Below, piece by piece: positions 1-8,068 of a DNA stretch of 64,000 nt; positions within the stretch are counted from its first letter, which is position 1; each line of letters starts with the position of its first letter. A program made the position numbers and the translations under genes. Under the pieces are notes generated by a model that was given only the letters and a program-made list of their open reading frames with translations, ran no database searches and had not been told where the DNA came from. The DNA comes from Leclercia adecarboxylata (lineage in GTDB: Bacteria; Pseudomonadota; Gammaproteobacteria; Enterobacterales; Enterobacteriaceae), in contig DERO01000033.1 of assembly GCA_002360945.1 (NCBI GenBank), positions 28,295 to 92,294 on the forward strand. The letters run 5' to 3'.

Positions 1-1
1 C

Positions 2-676
2 TGTCTGAAGGAGATGCTGGAGGCGGATCGCCTGAATGCGGAGAACACCCAGCAGCGGGAGCGGGCGGCGCTGGCGCCGAAACAGGGCAGCCTGATGCGG
101 GAACTGTTCACCCCGACCATCATGCTCTACACCCTCGCCTACTTCTGCCTGACCAACACGTTGAGCGCCCTGAGCGTCTGGACGCCGCTGATCCTGCGCA
201 GCATCAGCGAGGAGAGCAGCAACGTGACCATCGGGATCCTGAGCGCCATCCCGCAGATCTGTACCATCGTGGCGATGGTATGGTGGAGCAAGCGTTCCGA
301 CAAGCGCAACGAGCGTAAGGTCCACACGCTGCTGCCGTACCTGTTTGCCGCCGCAGGCTGGATCCTGACCGCCACCAGCCACGATCCGATGCTGCAGTTC
401 ACCGGGATCGTGATGGCCTCGTCCGGTGCCTTTGCCGCGATGGTGATCTTCTGGACGACGCCGGACCGCTCAATTTCACTGCGGGCGCGCGCCGTGGGGA
501 TTGCGGTGATCAACGCCACCGGGATGACCGGTGCCGCGCTGGGGCCGCTGCTGATGGGGCTGATGAAGGACATCACCGGCAACTTCAACGCCGGGATCTT
601 TATGGTGGCCGGTTTCCTGGTGCTGGGCGCAGTAGTGATTGCGTTGATTCCGATGAAAAATACCGCGCAGCAGTAG
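2..676 (+). CDS. hpaX: 4-hydroxyphenylacetate permease-like MFS transporter (3' part)
   Basis: This is the C-terminal half (about 224 residues) of an inner-membrane MFS transporter of the anion:cation symporter family; the 5' end lies before the window. The frame is already open at base 2. The segment FTPTIMLYTLAYFCLTNTLS and the later stretch RARAVGIAVINATG closely resemble HpaX, which imports 4-hydroxyphenylacetate for the homoprotocatechuate pathway. About six membrane segments remain, matching the second six-helix bundle. In E. coli W hpaX is followed by hpaA and hpaBC; here it is followed by repeats and an unrelated MFS/AraC pair, so the hpa cluster is either organised differently or ends here. 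Family membership is secure; substrate is inferred from similarity. Confidence 0.85.
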   Translation, partial: CLKEMLEADRLNAENTQQRERAALAPKQGSLMRELFTPTIMLYTLAYFCLTNTLSALSVWTPLILRSISEESSNVTIGILSAIPQICTIVAMVWWSKRSDKRNERKVHTLLPYLFAAAGWILTATSHDPMLQFTGIVMASSGAFAAMVIFWTTPDRSISLRARAVGIAVINATGMTGAALGPLLMGLMKDITGNFNAGIFMVAGFLVLGAVVIALIPMKNTAQQ

Positions 677-683
677 TGGCAAC

Positions 684-716
684 GCCGGGTGGCGGCTACG
701 CCTTACCCGGCCTACA
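684..716. repeat. REP/PU-type palindromic repeat
   Basis: GC-rich imperfect palindrome of the form GCCGGGTGGCGGC...ACCCGGC followed by CTACA, eight bases after the hpaX stop. The same family occurs at 7979 and 23850. REP elements stabilise transcript 3' ends and can terminate transcription. Confidence 0.8.
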
Positions 717-805
717 AAACATGGTTCTCTGGGATAAAGCAATGAAGAACGTTTCAGTGGATAAACAACTTAAAGCGGCTCCCTGGTCCGGCTGGAAATC
801 GCTGA

Positions 806-1030
806 GGCGTTTCCTGTAGGCCGGGACGAGGCGCAGGGACGCGCCGAGAGGGCATAGCCTGCAGGGATGCAGGCTGGTGCCCGACCCGAAAGCCGGAAGG
901 AATAAGCCGAAGGGACCGCGAAGCGGCGATTTTCTTGCCGGAAGCCCGGGTCGCCAGGGTGGTGGCGATTGAGCCACCCTGGCACGTTCACCGGTTCCGT
1001 TGTTACAGAGCAGCACGGCTCTGGAAGTGA
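806..1030 (+). pseudogene. Decayed Icd-like (phage-type division inhibitor family) reading frame
   Basis: A frame of about 74 codons is open from 806 to a TGA at 1028-1030 but has no ATG, GTG or TTG start. Its translation contains segments such as CPTRKPEGISRRDREAA and EPPWHVHRFRCYRAARLWK, which I recall from small enterobacterial proteins annotated as 'host cell division inhibitor Icd-like'. The DNA is rich in hairpins: GCCTGCA/TGCAGGC (857-874) and CCAGGGTGG/CCACCCTGG (954-982). It lies in a 440-bp gene-free gap flanked by two repeat types. I read it as a startless remnant of a mobile family; it may instead be a non-coding structured repeat that annotation pipelines translate. The family name is from memory and unverified. 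Confidence 0.4.
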
Positions 1031-1057
1031 ACGGAATTACCACCAGTGCGGCATATT

Positions 1058-1092
1058 CCCCTCACCCTAACCCTCTCCCAAAGGGAGAGGGG
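1058..1092. repeat. Intergenic repeat CCCTCACCC...GGGAGAGGG, copy 1
   Basis: Palindromic element with CCCTCTCCC pairing to GGGAGAGGG, preceded by the tag CCCTCACCCTAAC. Near-identical copies lie at 12785 and, inverted, at 20314. All three sit just after gene ends, as expected for an enterobacterial REP-like family. Confidence 0.8.
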
Positions 1093-1114
1093 ATCGTCCG
1101 TACTCAGTGTTAAA

Positions 1115-2311
1115 TTACTCCGCCGCGACCGGTTTCACCCGTACCCCGGCAAACACCATCACCATCGCCGCGACCAGAAGCACGCCGCTGGCGGTGAATA
1201 CCCCGCTGGCACCGTTGAGATCGAACACCGCCCCGCCCCCTGCCGCACCCGCGCCGATCGCCAACTGGATCGCGGCAACCATCAGTCCGCCCGCGCTTTC
1301 GGCCTCGTCGGTAACGGTGGTCGCCAGCCAGGTGGACCAGCCCACCGGCACCAGACCGAAGGCAAAGCCCCACAGGCTCACCAGCAGACCGTCCACCAGC
1401 GCCAGATGCCCAAAGGCCACCATCAGCAACGCCAGGATCCCCATCGCAAAGGGCACCAGCGCCAGAGTCAGGCGCAGGTTACGCGCCAGCAGATGCCCGG
1501 CGATGGAGGTACCGACGAAGTTCGCCACGCCGAAGCCGAGCAGGATCAGGGAAATAGTTTCCACGCTCGCCTGCCCCACCGTCTCGAGGAACGGACGCAG
1601 ATAGGTAAAGAAGGCGAAGTGGCCGCTGAAGATTAGAATGGTCGCCAGCAGGCCACCGATCATCCCCGGACGACGCAGAACCCGCCACAGCGTGCTGAGG
1701 CTGCCGCTGTTTTCCGGACGCATCGACGGGAGTACCCACAGCTGCCACAGCAGAGCCAGCGCGCTGGGTACCACGCAGAGGATAAAGACGTTGCGCCAGC
1801 CGATCAGGCTGCCGAGATAGCTGCCCAGCGGCGCAGCCACCACGGTGGCAATCGACACCCCGGAGAAGATAATCGCCAGCGCCTTCGGCACGTCGCTGGC
1901 GGGCACCAGGCGCATCGCGGTGGCGGTGGACATCGCCCAGAAGCCGCCAATCGCCACGCCGAGCAGCAAGCGCCCCATCAGCAGAACATGCAGCGACGGC
2001 GCGAAGGCGACCAGCAGGCTGGAGACAATTTGCAGCACCGAAAAGAACATCAGCACCCAGCGACGGTCGATGCTTTTAGTTGCAGAGGTGATCAGCAGGC
2101 CGGTGACCAGCGCCACCAGCGCGGTGGCGGTGACAGACTGCCCGGCCACCCCCTCGCTGACGCCGAGACTGGCGGCCATGGGCGTCAGCAGGCTGGCGGG
2201 AAGAAACTCGGCGACGATCAGGCCGAAGACCCCCAGCCCCAGCGACCAGACCGCTCGCCAGGCGGGTCTGGCCGGGGCGGTGGCCTCGTTTGCGGCGATG
2301 GATGAATGCAT
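1115..2311 (-). CDS. NepI-like MFS exporter (DHA1 family)
   Basis: A 398-residue, 12-helix MFS protein. It shares with E. coli NepI, an exporter of purine ribonucleosides, the stretch EFLPASLLTPMAASLG, then GVAGQSV, GFWAMS, APLGS, and PVGWSTW. The ATG at 2311 is chosen because GGGGAG lies about nine bases upstream; a longer in-frame start has no such site. It is transcribed divergently from an AraC-type regulator at 2427, the usual arrangement for a locally controlled exporter. Substrate could be a nucleoside, sugar or drug; only the family is firmly supported. The last base of its stop is 22 bp from repeat copy 1, which may serve as its 3' boundary. Confidence 0.85.
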   Translation of the reverse strand: MHSSIAANEATAPARPAWRAVWSLGLGVFGLIVAEFLPASLLTPMAASLGVSEGVAGQSVTATALVALVTGLLITSATKSIDRRWVLMFFSVLQIVSSLLVAFAPSLHVLLMGRLLLGVAIGGFWAMSTATAMRLVPASDVPKALAIIFSGVSIATVVAAPLGSYLGSLIGWRNVFILCVVPSALALLWQLWVLPSMRPENSGSLSTLWRVLRRPGMIGGLLATILIFSGHFAFFTYLRPFLETVGQASVETISLILLGFGVANFVGTSIAGHLLARNLRLTLALVPFAMGILALLMVAFGHLALVDGLLVSLWGFAFGLVPVGWSTWLATTVTDEAESAGGLMVAAIQLAIGAGAAGGGAVFDLNGASGVFTASGVLLVAAMVMVFAGVRVKPVAAE

Positions 2312-2353
2312 TTGTAATACTCCCCTCAGGAAAATGTGACGTATGTCGCAAAG

Positions 2354-2382
2354 CATAGATAGTTCACCACGGACGATCTATG
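2354..2382. promoter_or_regulatory. Candidate operator between exporter and AraC regulator
   Basis: Inverted repeat CATAGAT (2354-2360) and ATCTATG (2376-2382), centres 22 bp apart, in the 115-bp divergent promoter region. The placement suits control of both genes by the adjacent AraC protein. Inference from symmetry and position only. Confidence 0.4.
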
Positions 2383-2426
2383 ACATATAATCTTCACTTA
2401 TTGATTATTCGTCCGGGAATAGAGAA

Positions 2427-3383
2427 ATGACGCTACAGTCGCCTGATTTGATCAGTGAATTGCTGCGCGGAATGCGCCTGTCGGGGGTGAAGTACCGCCG
2501 GATTGAGGCCAGCGCGCCCTTTGGCGTGGCCTTCAGCACGGCCGCGGGAAAAGCGCAGTTCCACTTTATCAGCCGCGGTCCGGCGGTATTGCGGATGCAC
2601 AGCGGGGCGCGTTTTGCGCTGAACAGCGGCGATGCGGTGTTTATTCCCAACGGCGATGCCCACGCCCTGCTCTCCGGGGATGACGCGACGGTGACGCCGG
2701 TTTCGGCCTTTCCCAGCGAGCCGATCTGCGGCAGCGTCAGCGATATTCACTGCGAGCCCTGCCCTGACAGCGACAACGTGGTGATATTCAGCGGGTGTAT
2801 GGATTTCGATCTTGGGGGAATGCAGCCGCTGATCAAGGCGATGCCGGAGGTGATGATGGTCAGCCGTCTGATGACCACCTGGCCGGAGATCCATCCTCTG
2901 CTGGAGGCGATGGAGCGCGAGTCGATGACTCGTCAGGTGGGATTTGCCGGGATCCTCGCCCGGCTGGCGGACGTAGTAGCGGCGCTGATCGTCCGCGGCT
3001 GGGTTGAAGCCGGGTGCGGGAAAGCCACCGGCTGGATCCAGGTGCTGCGCGATCCGCGCCTCAGCCGGGCGATCTACGCCATGCACCAGCAGCCGGGCGT
3101 GAACTGGAGCGTGGCGGAACTGGCAAAGGAGGCAGGCACCTCGCGGTCGGTATTTGCCGAGCGGTTTCTCTCGGCCACCGGCACGACACCGGCGAAATAC
3201 CTGACCGAGCTGCGGATGCGGCTGGCGATCCAGTATATCGGGCAGGAGAATCAGGCGATTGAGACCGTGGCGCTGCGCCTCGGTTACGGCTCGCTGGCGG
3301 CATTCAGCCGGGCGTTTAAGCGGATTGTCGGCCAGTCGCCGGGCGCGTTACGCGAAGCCGGTCAGACTCCACAGGAGATCTGA
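2427..3383 (+). CDS. AraC family regulator with N-terminal cupin domain
   Basis: A 318-residue protein with an N-terminal effector domain of the AraC cupin_6 type (roughly residues 10-190, with VFIPNGDAHAL resembling a cupin strand) and two C-terminal AraC helix-turn-helix motifs (about 205-305; WSVAELAKEAGTSRSVFAERF and AIETVALRLGYGSLAAFSRAF). It probably controls the divergent NepI-like exporter from the 115-bp shared promoter region. The ligand is unknown. It converges on the antirepressor gene at 3400, with 16 bp between the stop codons and no obvious terminator. Confidence 0.85.
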   Translation: MTLQSPDLISELLRGMRLSGVKYRRIEASAPFGVAFSTAAGKAQFHFISRGPAVLRMHSGARFALNSGDAVFIPNGDAHALLSGDDATVTPVSAFPSEPICGSVSDIHCEPCPDSDNVVIFSGCMDFDLGGMQPLIKAMPEVMMVSRLMTTWPEIHPLLEAMERESMTRQVGFAGILARLADVVAALIVRGWVEAGCGKATGWIQVLRDPRLSRAIYAMHQQPGVNWSVAELAKEAGTSRSVFAERFLSATGTTPAKYLTELRMRLAIQYIGQENQAIETVALRLGYGSLAAFSRAFKRIVGQSPGALREAGQTPQEI

Positions 3384-3399
3384 CCGGATTGATGAGCGG

Positions 3400-4149
3400 T
3401 TAAAGCCAGCTCTGCTGCGACGGTGTACCTTCGCTGCGCTCTTCACGCGGCAGCTCGATGGTGAGCGTGGAGAGATGTTTTGACCACAGATCGGCCACCC
3501 ATTTCACGCCGCGGGCGGTAAAGCGCGCCTGAGACCAGGTGTGCTGGTTTTCGCCCACGCCGCTGTGCAGCGTAAAATAGCCCGCGTCGATATGGTGCTG
3601 CGGCGGAACCAGATTGCCGCCGACGCGCTGCATGATATTGCGCTCCAGCAGGAATTCGCGGAACTGCGGCTCTTTGGCTTTCAGCATTTTACAGAGCTGA
3701 CGAAAACCCATCGCCTCTTTCACTCTGACGAACTGGTCAAAAAACACCGCCTTTGGGGCCCAAAGGGCAAGCTGCTCCTCCGCCCGGTGGCATTTTTCAT
3801 ACTGCTCGGCCCAGGCGCGGGCCGCCGCTGCCGGGTTGGTAAAGTCCGGGAGATTGGCGTTTCTTTCACGCTCCTGCCAGCGATCCAGCATGGCAGCCGT
3901 GAAGCCCGGGGAGATGCGTGAAACCGTCAGCAGGGAGTCTCGTTTGTTGAGCAAAAACTCCTGCCGCGTTTCACCTTCGCGCTCGTACAGACTGGCCGTT
4001 ACCGGCTGCGAAAGACGCTGCGCTGTTTCCAGGCTCTTCACCATGCGCTTCACCTCGGTATGAGCAATACCGGTCATCTTCGCGATTTCGCGGCTGCTGA
4101 TAGTGGCAAGCGGGTTGTTGGACTGGAAAGTTTGAACAGGAATTACCAT
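3400..4149 (-). CDS. Stand-alone phage-type antirepressor (Rha-like N-terminus, KilAC C-terminus)
   Basis: A 249-residue protein. Residues about 10-90 resemble the Rha phage regulatory domain (TISSREIAKMTG, then EFLLNKRDSLLTVSRISPGF), and residues about 125-230 resemble the KilAC/ANT antirepressor domain (MGFRQLCKMLKAKEPQFREF, ARFTARGVKWVADLW). The ATG at 4149 has AGGGG eight bases upstream; a GTG three codons earlier is possible. Antirepressors normally bind a phage repressor and release lytic or satellite genes. No phage structural, integrase or repressor gene is nearby, so this is an isolated recruit or prophage remnant. A TATACT box (4196-4201) and a palindrome (4172) precede it. Domain assignment is firm; present role is unknown. 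Confidence 0.8.
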   Translation of the reverse strand: MVIPVQTFQSNNPLATISSREIAKMTGIAHTEVKRMVKSLETAQRLSQPVTASLYEREGETRQEFLLNKRDSLLTVSRISPGFTAAMLDRWQERERNANLPDFTNPAAAARAWAEQYEKCHRAEEQLALWAPKAVFFDQFVRVKEAMGFRQLCKMLKAKEPQFREFLLERNIMQRVGGNLVPPQHHIDAGYFTLHSGVGENQHTWSQARFTARGVKWVADLWSKHLSTLTIELPREERSEGTPSQQSWL

Positions 4150-4171
4150 AGGTTTCACCCCTCACTCATAC

Positions 4172-4185
4172 ATTACTCGGGTAAT
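4172..4185. promoter_or_regulatory. Palindrome upstream of the antirepressor gene
   Basis: ATTAC-TCGG-GTAAT lies 23 bases upstream of the antirepressor ATG and just downstream of a TATACT -10-like box on the minus strand (4196-4201). The position fits a repressor site at the transcription start. Binding protein unknown. Confidence 0.35.
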
Positions 4186-4277
4186 TTGCTCTAATAGTAT
4201 ACAAATACCTGTTCAAATATCCAGTATAATTTTTAAGCATATCCTCTGAAAAGCAGGCCACGCCTAAGTTCCCGTAA

Positions 4278-5114
4278 TCAGGACGTTTTTGGCGACGGCG
4301 CCAGGCTTTCCAGTTCCCGCGCATCATGGCTACAGAAAAAAGTGATGTCGTTGGCGTGCGAACAGGAGAGCTCGCGCAGCCGCTGCTGGTTGCGCCGCCG
4401 GGCATCGTTGTCCATCGCCATCATCCACTGGTAAAAGCGCAGCCCGGGGGTACAGTGGCGTTGCGGCTGGCGCATCTCATCCCGGTAAAACCAGGCGTCG
4501 CCACCGTGCAGCAGCCACCCCTGCGGCTGCTGGATGGCAATCCCGGCGTGACCCGGCGTATGCCCGGCCAGCGGCACCAGCAGGATCTCCGGCGGCAGTC
4601 CGTTCAGCGCCGTGACTGCGTCGAAGCCAAACCAGCGCTCGCCCTGCACCTGATAACCTTCCCAGCCAGAGGTGGCGCTCCACTGTCCGGGACGATAGCG
4701 CTCCCGCTGCAGCCAGCTGTGGCGCTGCTGCGCCGTGTCGATCTCCTGCTGCATTAAGTGGATGCGCGCGTGAGGGAAGTCGGTCAGCCCGCCCGCGTGG
4801 TCGAAATCCAGGTGCGTCAGAATGATATGGCGGACGTCCGCCACGCTGAAGCCCAGCGCCTCGACCCGGGCGCGTGCCGTGAGCGATTCCCGGCGCTGAA
4901 TGTTATTCAGCACCCGGAAAAAGCCCGACAGCCGGGATGGGTCGCGCACGTCCCCTTGCCCGAAGCCGGTATCCACCAGCACCAGCCCGTCGCGCTCGGT
5001 TTCAATCAGCAGGCAGTGGCAGACCAGGTGCGCATGCAACCCCTTGCTGAAACCGTCGTAAAATGCGCCGCCAAGCGGGCACATGCACCCGCAGTTAAGG
5101 TGATGGATCTTCAT
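4278..5114 (-). CDS. MBL-fold hydrolase, N-acyl-homoserine-lactonase-like
   Basis: A 278-residue metallo-beta-lactamase-fold enzyme. Visible metal-site elements are HLDFDH (residues 101-106), H185/H189 in GHTPGHAG, D206 in GGDAW and H263 in CSHD, in the order seen in AiiA/AttM-type lactonases. In AiiA the first motif is HxHxDH; here the second histidine is aspartate (D103), a variant found in some relatives that may change metal occupancy or substrate. No signal peptide, so cytoplasmic. A strong GGAGG precedes the ATG, and the upstream lipoprotein gene ends 12 bp away, so the two are probably co-transcribed. Lactonase activity is inference; the fold is clear. Confidence 0.75.
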   Translation of the reverse strand: MKIHHLNCGCMCPLGGAFYDGFSKGLHAHLVCHCLLIETERDGLVLVDTGFGQGDVRDPSRLSGFFRVLNNIQRRESLTARARVEALGFSVADVRHIILTHLDFDHAGGLTDFPHARIHLMQQEIDTAQQRHSWLQRERYRPGQWSATSGWEGYQVQGERWFGFDAVTALNGLPPEILLVPLAGHTPGHAGIAIQQPQGWLLHGGDAWFYRDEMRQPQRHCTPGLRFYQWMMAMDNDARRRNQQRLRELSCSHANDITFFCSHDARELESLAPSPKTS

Positions 5115-5126
5115 CTCGCCTCCTCA

Positions 5127-5924
5127 TCAAGGTGATTGCGTCTGCTGGCTCTGCTCGGACGTGCCAAAATGGGTGGTGTCGCCGTGGCCGTGTTCACCGC
5201 TGCCCTGCCCGCGCCGGAGTTGGATCACCTGGCCCTGCTGCCAGGCATCGGCCCCCTTCGCCACCGGGTGGGCCACGATATCGGCGCGCTGGCGTTTGAT
5301 CGCCTGGGTATCGATCCCCAGACGGCGATCGCGATCCGCCAGCAGCGCCGGATCGAGTTGCCCTTCCCCGGTAAAGCCCATCATCAGGGCCGGGATGCCA
5401 AGCGGCAGAGTTTTGTCGCGATCCGTGTGCCAGGTGTGCCAGGTTTTGCCGTAGGTGTTGACGATTTTGCTCATCAGCGCCTTGTCCGCCACCGCCGGCA
5501 GGCCGGGTGCCACCAGGCTGCCCGATTTCACTTCGTACTGATGGCTGTGCCAGAGCTTTTTCTCCTCCGGCGGCAGGGTGTTAAACAGGCGTTCGCTGAT
5601 GATGTACTCGACGCCCATCAGTCGGGCATCTTTCGTATTGCCGTCATAAATGACCGCCTGCATGACATCTTCGTTAAGCACCGTCACATAGTGATGGGCC
5701 TCCATCTGCCCGTTTTTATCCCCACTGTAAAAATGAAAACCGTCGAGGTACGCGCTGATGGCCTCCACCGGCGGGCGGGACTGGATCACCTGGGCACCCG
5801 TTTCCAGAGTACGCATTTTGGCGGAGGTGCTTTCACCAGGGATGGGGGCCTGCGGCGGTGAGTTGTTCGCCCCGCAGCCGACAAGAAGCAGGATGGCTGG
5901 AACGATCAAAGGTAACGATTTCAT
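5127..5924 (-). CDS. DUF1264 (oil-body-associated-protein-like) lipoprotein
   Basis: A 265-residue protein beginning with a lipoprotein signal peptide whose lipobox is LLLVGC (cysteine near residue 17), followed by a Pro/Ser-rich linker and a domain resembling DUF1264/OBAP: HYVTVLNEDVMQAVIYDG, GVEYIIS, and KKLWHSHQYEVKSG with its WHSHQYEV core. The C-terminus is Gln/Gly/His-rich. The ATG at 5924 has AGGGAG five bases upstream. Bacterial members have no established function; plant members associate with oil bodies. It sits directly upstream of the MBL-fold enzyme in the same direction. An outer- or inner-membrane anchor facing the periplasm is expected. Confidence 0.75.
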   Translation of the reverse strand: MKSLPLIVPAILLLVGCGANNSPPQAPIPGESTSAKMRTLETGAQVIQSRPPVEAISAYLDGFHFYSGDKNGQMEAHHYVTVLNEDVMQAVIYDGNTKDARLMGVEYIISERLFNTLPPEEKKLWHSHQYEVKSGSLVAPGLPAVADKALMSKIVNTYGKTWHTWHTDRDKTLPLGIPALMMGFTGEGQLDPALLADRDRRLGIDTQAIKRQRADIVAHPVAKGADAWQQGQVIQLRRGQGSGEHGHGDTTHFGTSEQSQQTQSP

Positions 5925-6152
5925 TGGCACTCCCTTTCACTTATCCTGGTTATGAAGGTAGTGCAGATGCAGGGATTGATCCGGCATATATGTGAAAAAA
6001 CAGCGGCTTCGCTGTGATTCGTCCGCAACGGTAAATTGTCTGGTTATGCGCAAAATGCGCTATCCGACACGCTAAGTGGCTAAGATTCGTCTAAGGTTTT
6101 CAGGTGATTGATGACAGCGGTCACGCTGCCCAGCGAACTTAGGAGAACAACC

Positions 6153-7970
6153 ATGATGAGACCTCAACGCCACCCTACACTGCGGCTGGCGATTGGCGGC
6201 ATCCTGCTTGGGATCACCGCCTTCAGCTATGCGGACGAGCAGTCCAGCAGCCAGAAACAGCCCCCGGATATCCTGTTCGGCCCGCTGTTTAACGATGTGC
6301 AAAGCGCTAAACTCTTCCCCGATCAAAAAACCTTTGCCGATGCGGTACCGAAAAACGATCCTCAGGCGATCCTTGCCGATTACCATATGCAGCGCAAACA
6401 GTCCGGCTTCGACCTGCGGCATTTTGTCGACATGAACTTCACCCTGCCGAAGGAAAATGAAAAATACGTTCCGCCTGCCGGGCAGAGCCTGCGCGCGCAT
6501 ATCGACGGCCTGTGGCCGGTGCTGACCCGCACCACCTCCAGCGCCGGGAAGTGGGATTCGCTGCTGCCGCTGCCGAAACCTTACGTGGTACCGGGCGGAC
6601 GTTTCCGCGAGATCTACTACTGGGACAGCTACTTCACCATGCTGGGGCTGGCCGAGAGCGGTCACTGGGATAAAGTCGCCGATATGGTGGCCAACTTTGC
6701 CTATGAGCTGGATAGCTGGGGCCATATCCCCAACGGCAACCGCAGCTACTACCTGAGCCGCTCTCAGCCGCCGTTCTTCTCTCTGATGGTTGAACTGCTG
6801 GCGACTCACGACAGCGAGGCGCTGAAGAAATACCGTCCACAGATGGAAAAAGAGTACGCCTACTGGATGGAAGGCGTGGATGCCCTCCAGCCGGGTCAGG
6901 CCAGCCAGCGGGTGGTGAAGCTGGACGATGGTGCCGTGCTGAACCGCTACTGGGATAATCGCGACACGCCGCGTCCGGAATCCTGGCTGGATGACATCAA
7001 CACCGCGAAAAAATACCCGAGCCGCCCGGCGACCGAGATCTACCGCGATCTGCGCTCCGCCGCCGCTTCCGGCTGGGACTTTAGCTCGCGTTGGATGGAC
7101 GATCCGCAGCAGCTGGGAACGATCCGCACCACCACAATCGTGCCGGTGGATCTGAATGCCCTGATGTTCAAGATGGAAAAACTGCTGGCGAAGGCCAGTC
7201 AGGACGGCGGGGACAGCGCGGCGGCCAGCCGTTATGAAGGTCTGGCGTCCGATCGTCAGAAAGCGATGGAGCGCTATCTGTGGAACGACAAACAGGGCTG
7301 GTATGCGGATTACGATCTGAAAACCAAACAGGTGCGCGATCAGCTGACCGCCGCAGCGCTGTTCCCGCTGTACGTGCAGGCGGCCTCGCAGGAGCGTGCG
7401 GACAAGACGGCCTCGGCCGCCGAGGCCCAGTTGCTGAAAGCCGGCGGGATTGCAACGACCAACGTCAACAGCGGCCAGCAGTGGGATGCGCCAAACGGCT
7501 GGGCACCGCTGCAGTGGGTGGCCACCGAAGGCCTGCAGAATTATGGCCATAAAAAAGTGGCGATGGACGTCACCTGGCGCTTCCTCACCAACGTGCAGCA
7601 CACCTACGATCGCGAGCAGAAGCTGGTGGAGAAATATGATGTTTCCACGACCGGCACGGGCGGCGGCGGCGGGGAATACCCGCTGCAGGACGGTTTTGGC
7701 TGGACCAACGGCGTGACGCTGAAGATGCTGGATCTGGTTTGCCCGCAGGCCAACCCTTGCGACAAACTGCCGGCTACGCAGCCTGCGGCTAATGATGAAC
7801 CGGCAACCACGACCCCTGCGGCTACCGGCAATCAACCGGCGGCCAATAGCGCACCGACCACCAGTGACCAACCGGCGGTAACAACGCCACCAGCGGCCAG
7901 TACCCCGTCTACATCACAGCCAGCGGCTAATGATGAACCGGCGCAAACGCAGAAAAGTGTCGGGCAGTAA
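6153..7970 (+). CDS. treA: Periplasmic trehalase
   Basis: Glycoside hydrolase family 37 enzyme that splits periplasmic trehalose into two glucoses, allowing growth on trehalose at high osmolarity. The start at 6153 follows AGGAG by seven bases; the signal peptide ends near SYA|DEQ. Both trehalase signatures are present: [15 protein letters not shown] and [13 protein letters not shown]. At 605 residues it is about 40 longer than E. coli TreA (565), because the tail after the last Cys pair is a roughly 67-residue Pro/Ala/Thr/Gln-rich low-complexity segment in which QPAANDEPA occurs twice. It is convergent with ymgE across a REP and a bidirectional terminator. Confidence 0.95.
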   Translation: MMRPQRHPTLRLAIGGILLGITAFSYADEQSSSQKQPPDILFGPLFNDVQSAKLFPDQKTFADAVPKNDPQAILADYHMQRKQSGFDLRHFVDMNFTLPKENEKYVPPAGQSLRAHIDGLWPVLTRTTSSAGKWDSLLPLPKPYVVPGGRFREIYYWDSYFTMLGLAESGHWDKVADMVANFAYELDSWGHIPNGNRSYYLSRSQPPFFSLMVELLATHDSEALKKYRPQMEKEYAYWMEGVDALQPGQASQRVVKLDDGAVLNRYWDNRDTPRPESWLDDINTAKKYPSRPATEIYRDLRSAAASGWDFSSRWMDDPQQLGTIRTTTIVPVDLNALMFKMEKLLAKASQDGGDSAAASRYEGLASDRQKAMERYLWNDKQGWYADYDLKTKQVRDQLTAAALFPLYVQAASQERADKTASAAEAQLLKAGGIATTNVNSGQQWDAPNGWAPLQWVATEGLQNYGHKKVAMDVTWRFLTNVQHTYDREQKLVEKYDVSTTGTGGGGGEYPLQDGFGWTNGVTLKMLDLVCPQANPCDKLPATQPAANDEPATTTPAATGNQPAANSAPTTSDQPAVTTPPAASTPSTSQPAANDEPAQTQKSVGQ

Positions 7971-7978
7971 GTTTTGAA

Positions 7979-8007
7979 GGCCGGGTAAGGCGTAGCCGCC
8001 ACCCGGC
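7979..8007. repeat. REP/PU-type palindromic repeat
   Basis: GGCCGGGTAAGGCGT followed by AGCCGCCACCCGGC, the inverted counterpart of the element at 684, placed nine bases after the treA stop. Confidence 0.8.
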
Positions 8008-8030
8008 AGTGTTACAGGGAAATCCACACA

Positions 8031-8061
8031 AAAAAACGGCTCTTACATAAGAGCCGTTTTT
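8031..8061. terminator. Bidirectional terminator between treA and ymgE
   Basis: Stem ACGGCTCTT/AAGAGCCGT with an A-run on one side and a T-run on the other, serving both convergent genes. Confidence 0.85.
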
Positions 8062-8068
8062 ACGCGTG

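Noticed and set aside
1046..1636. Plus-strand frames opposite the NepI-like exporter
   Set aside because: They begin in the repeat at 1058 and continue as antisense of a clear 12-helix transporter.
4166..4405. 79-codon minus-strand frame before the antirepressor
   Set aside because: Overlaps the MBL-fold gene 3' end in another frame and lacks similarity or ribosome site.
6072..7871. 599-codon open frame on the minus strand opposite treA
   Set aside because: It mirrors treA almost completely, is rich in Arg/Gly/Gln/His as GC-rich antisense frames are, and has no ribosome site or recognisable domain.
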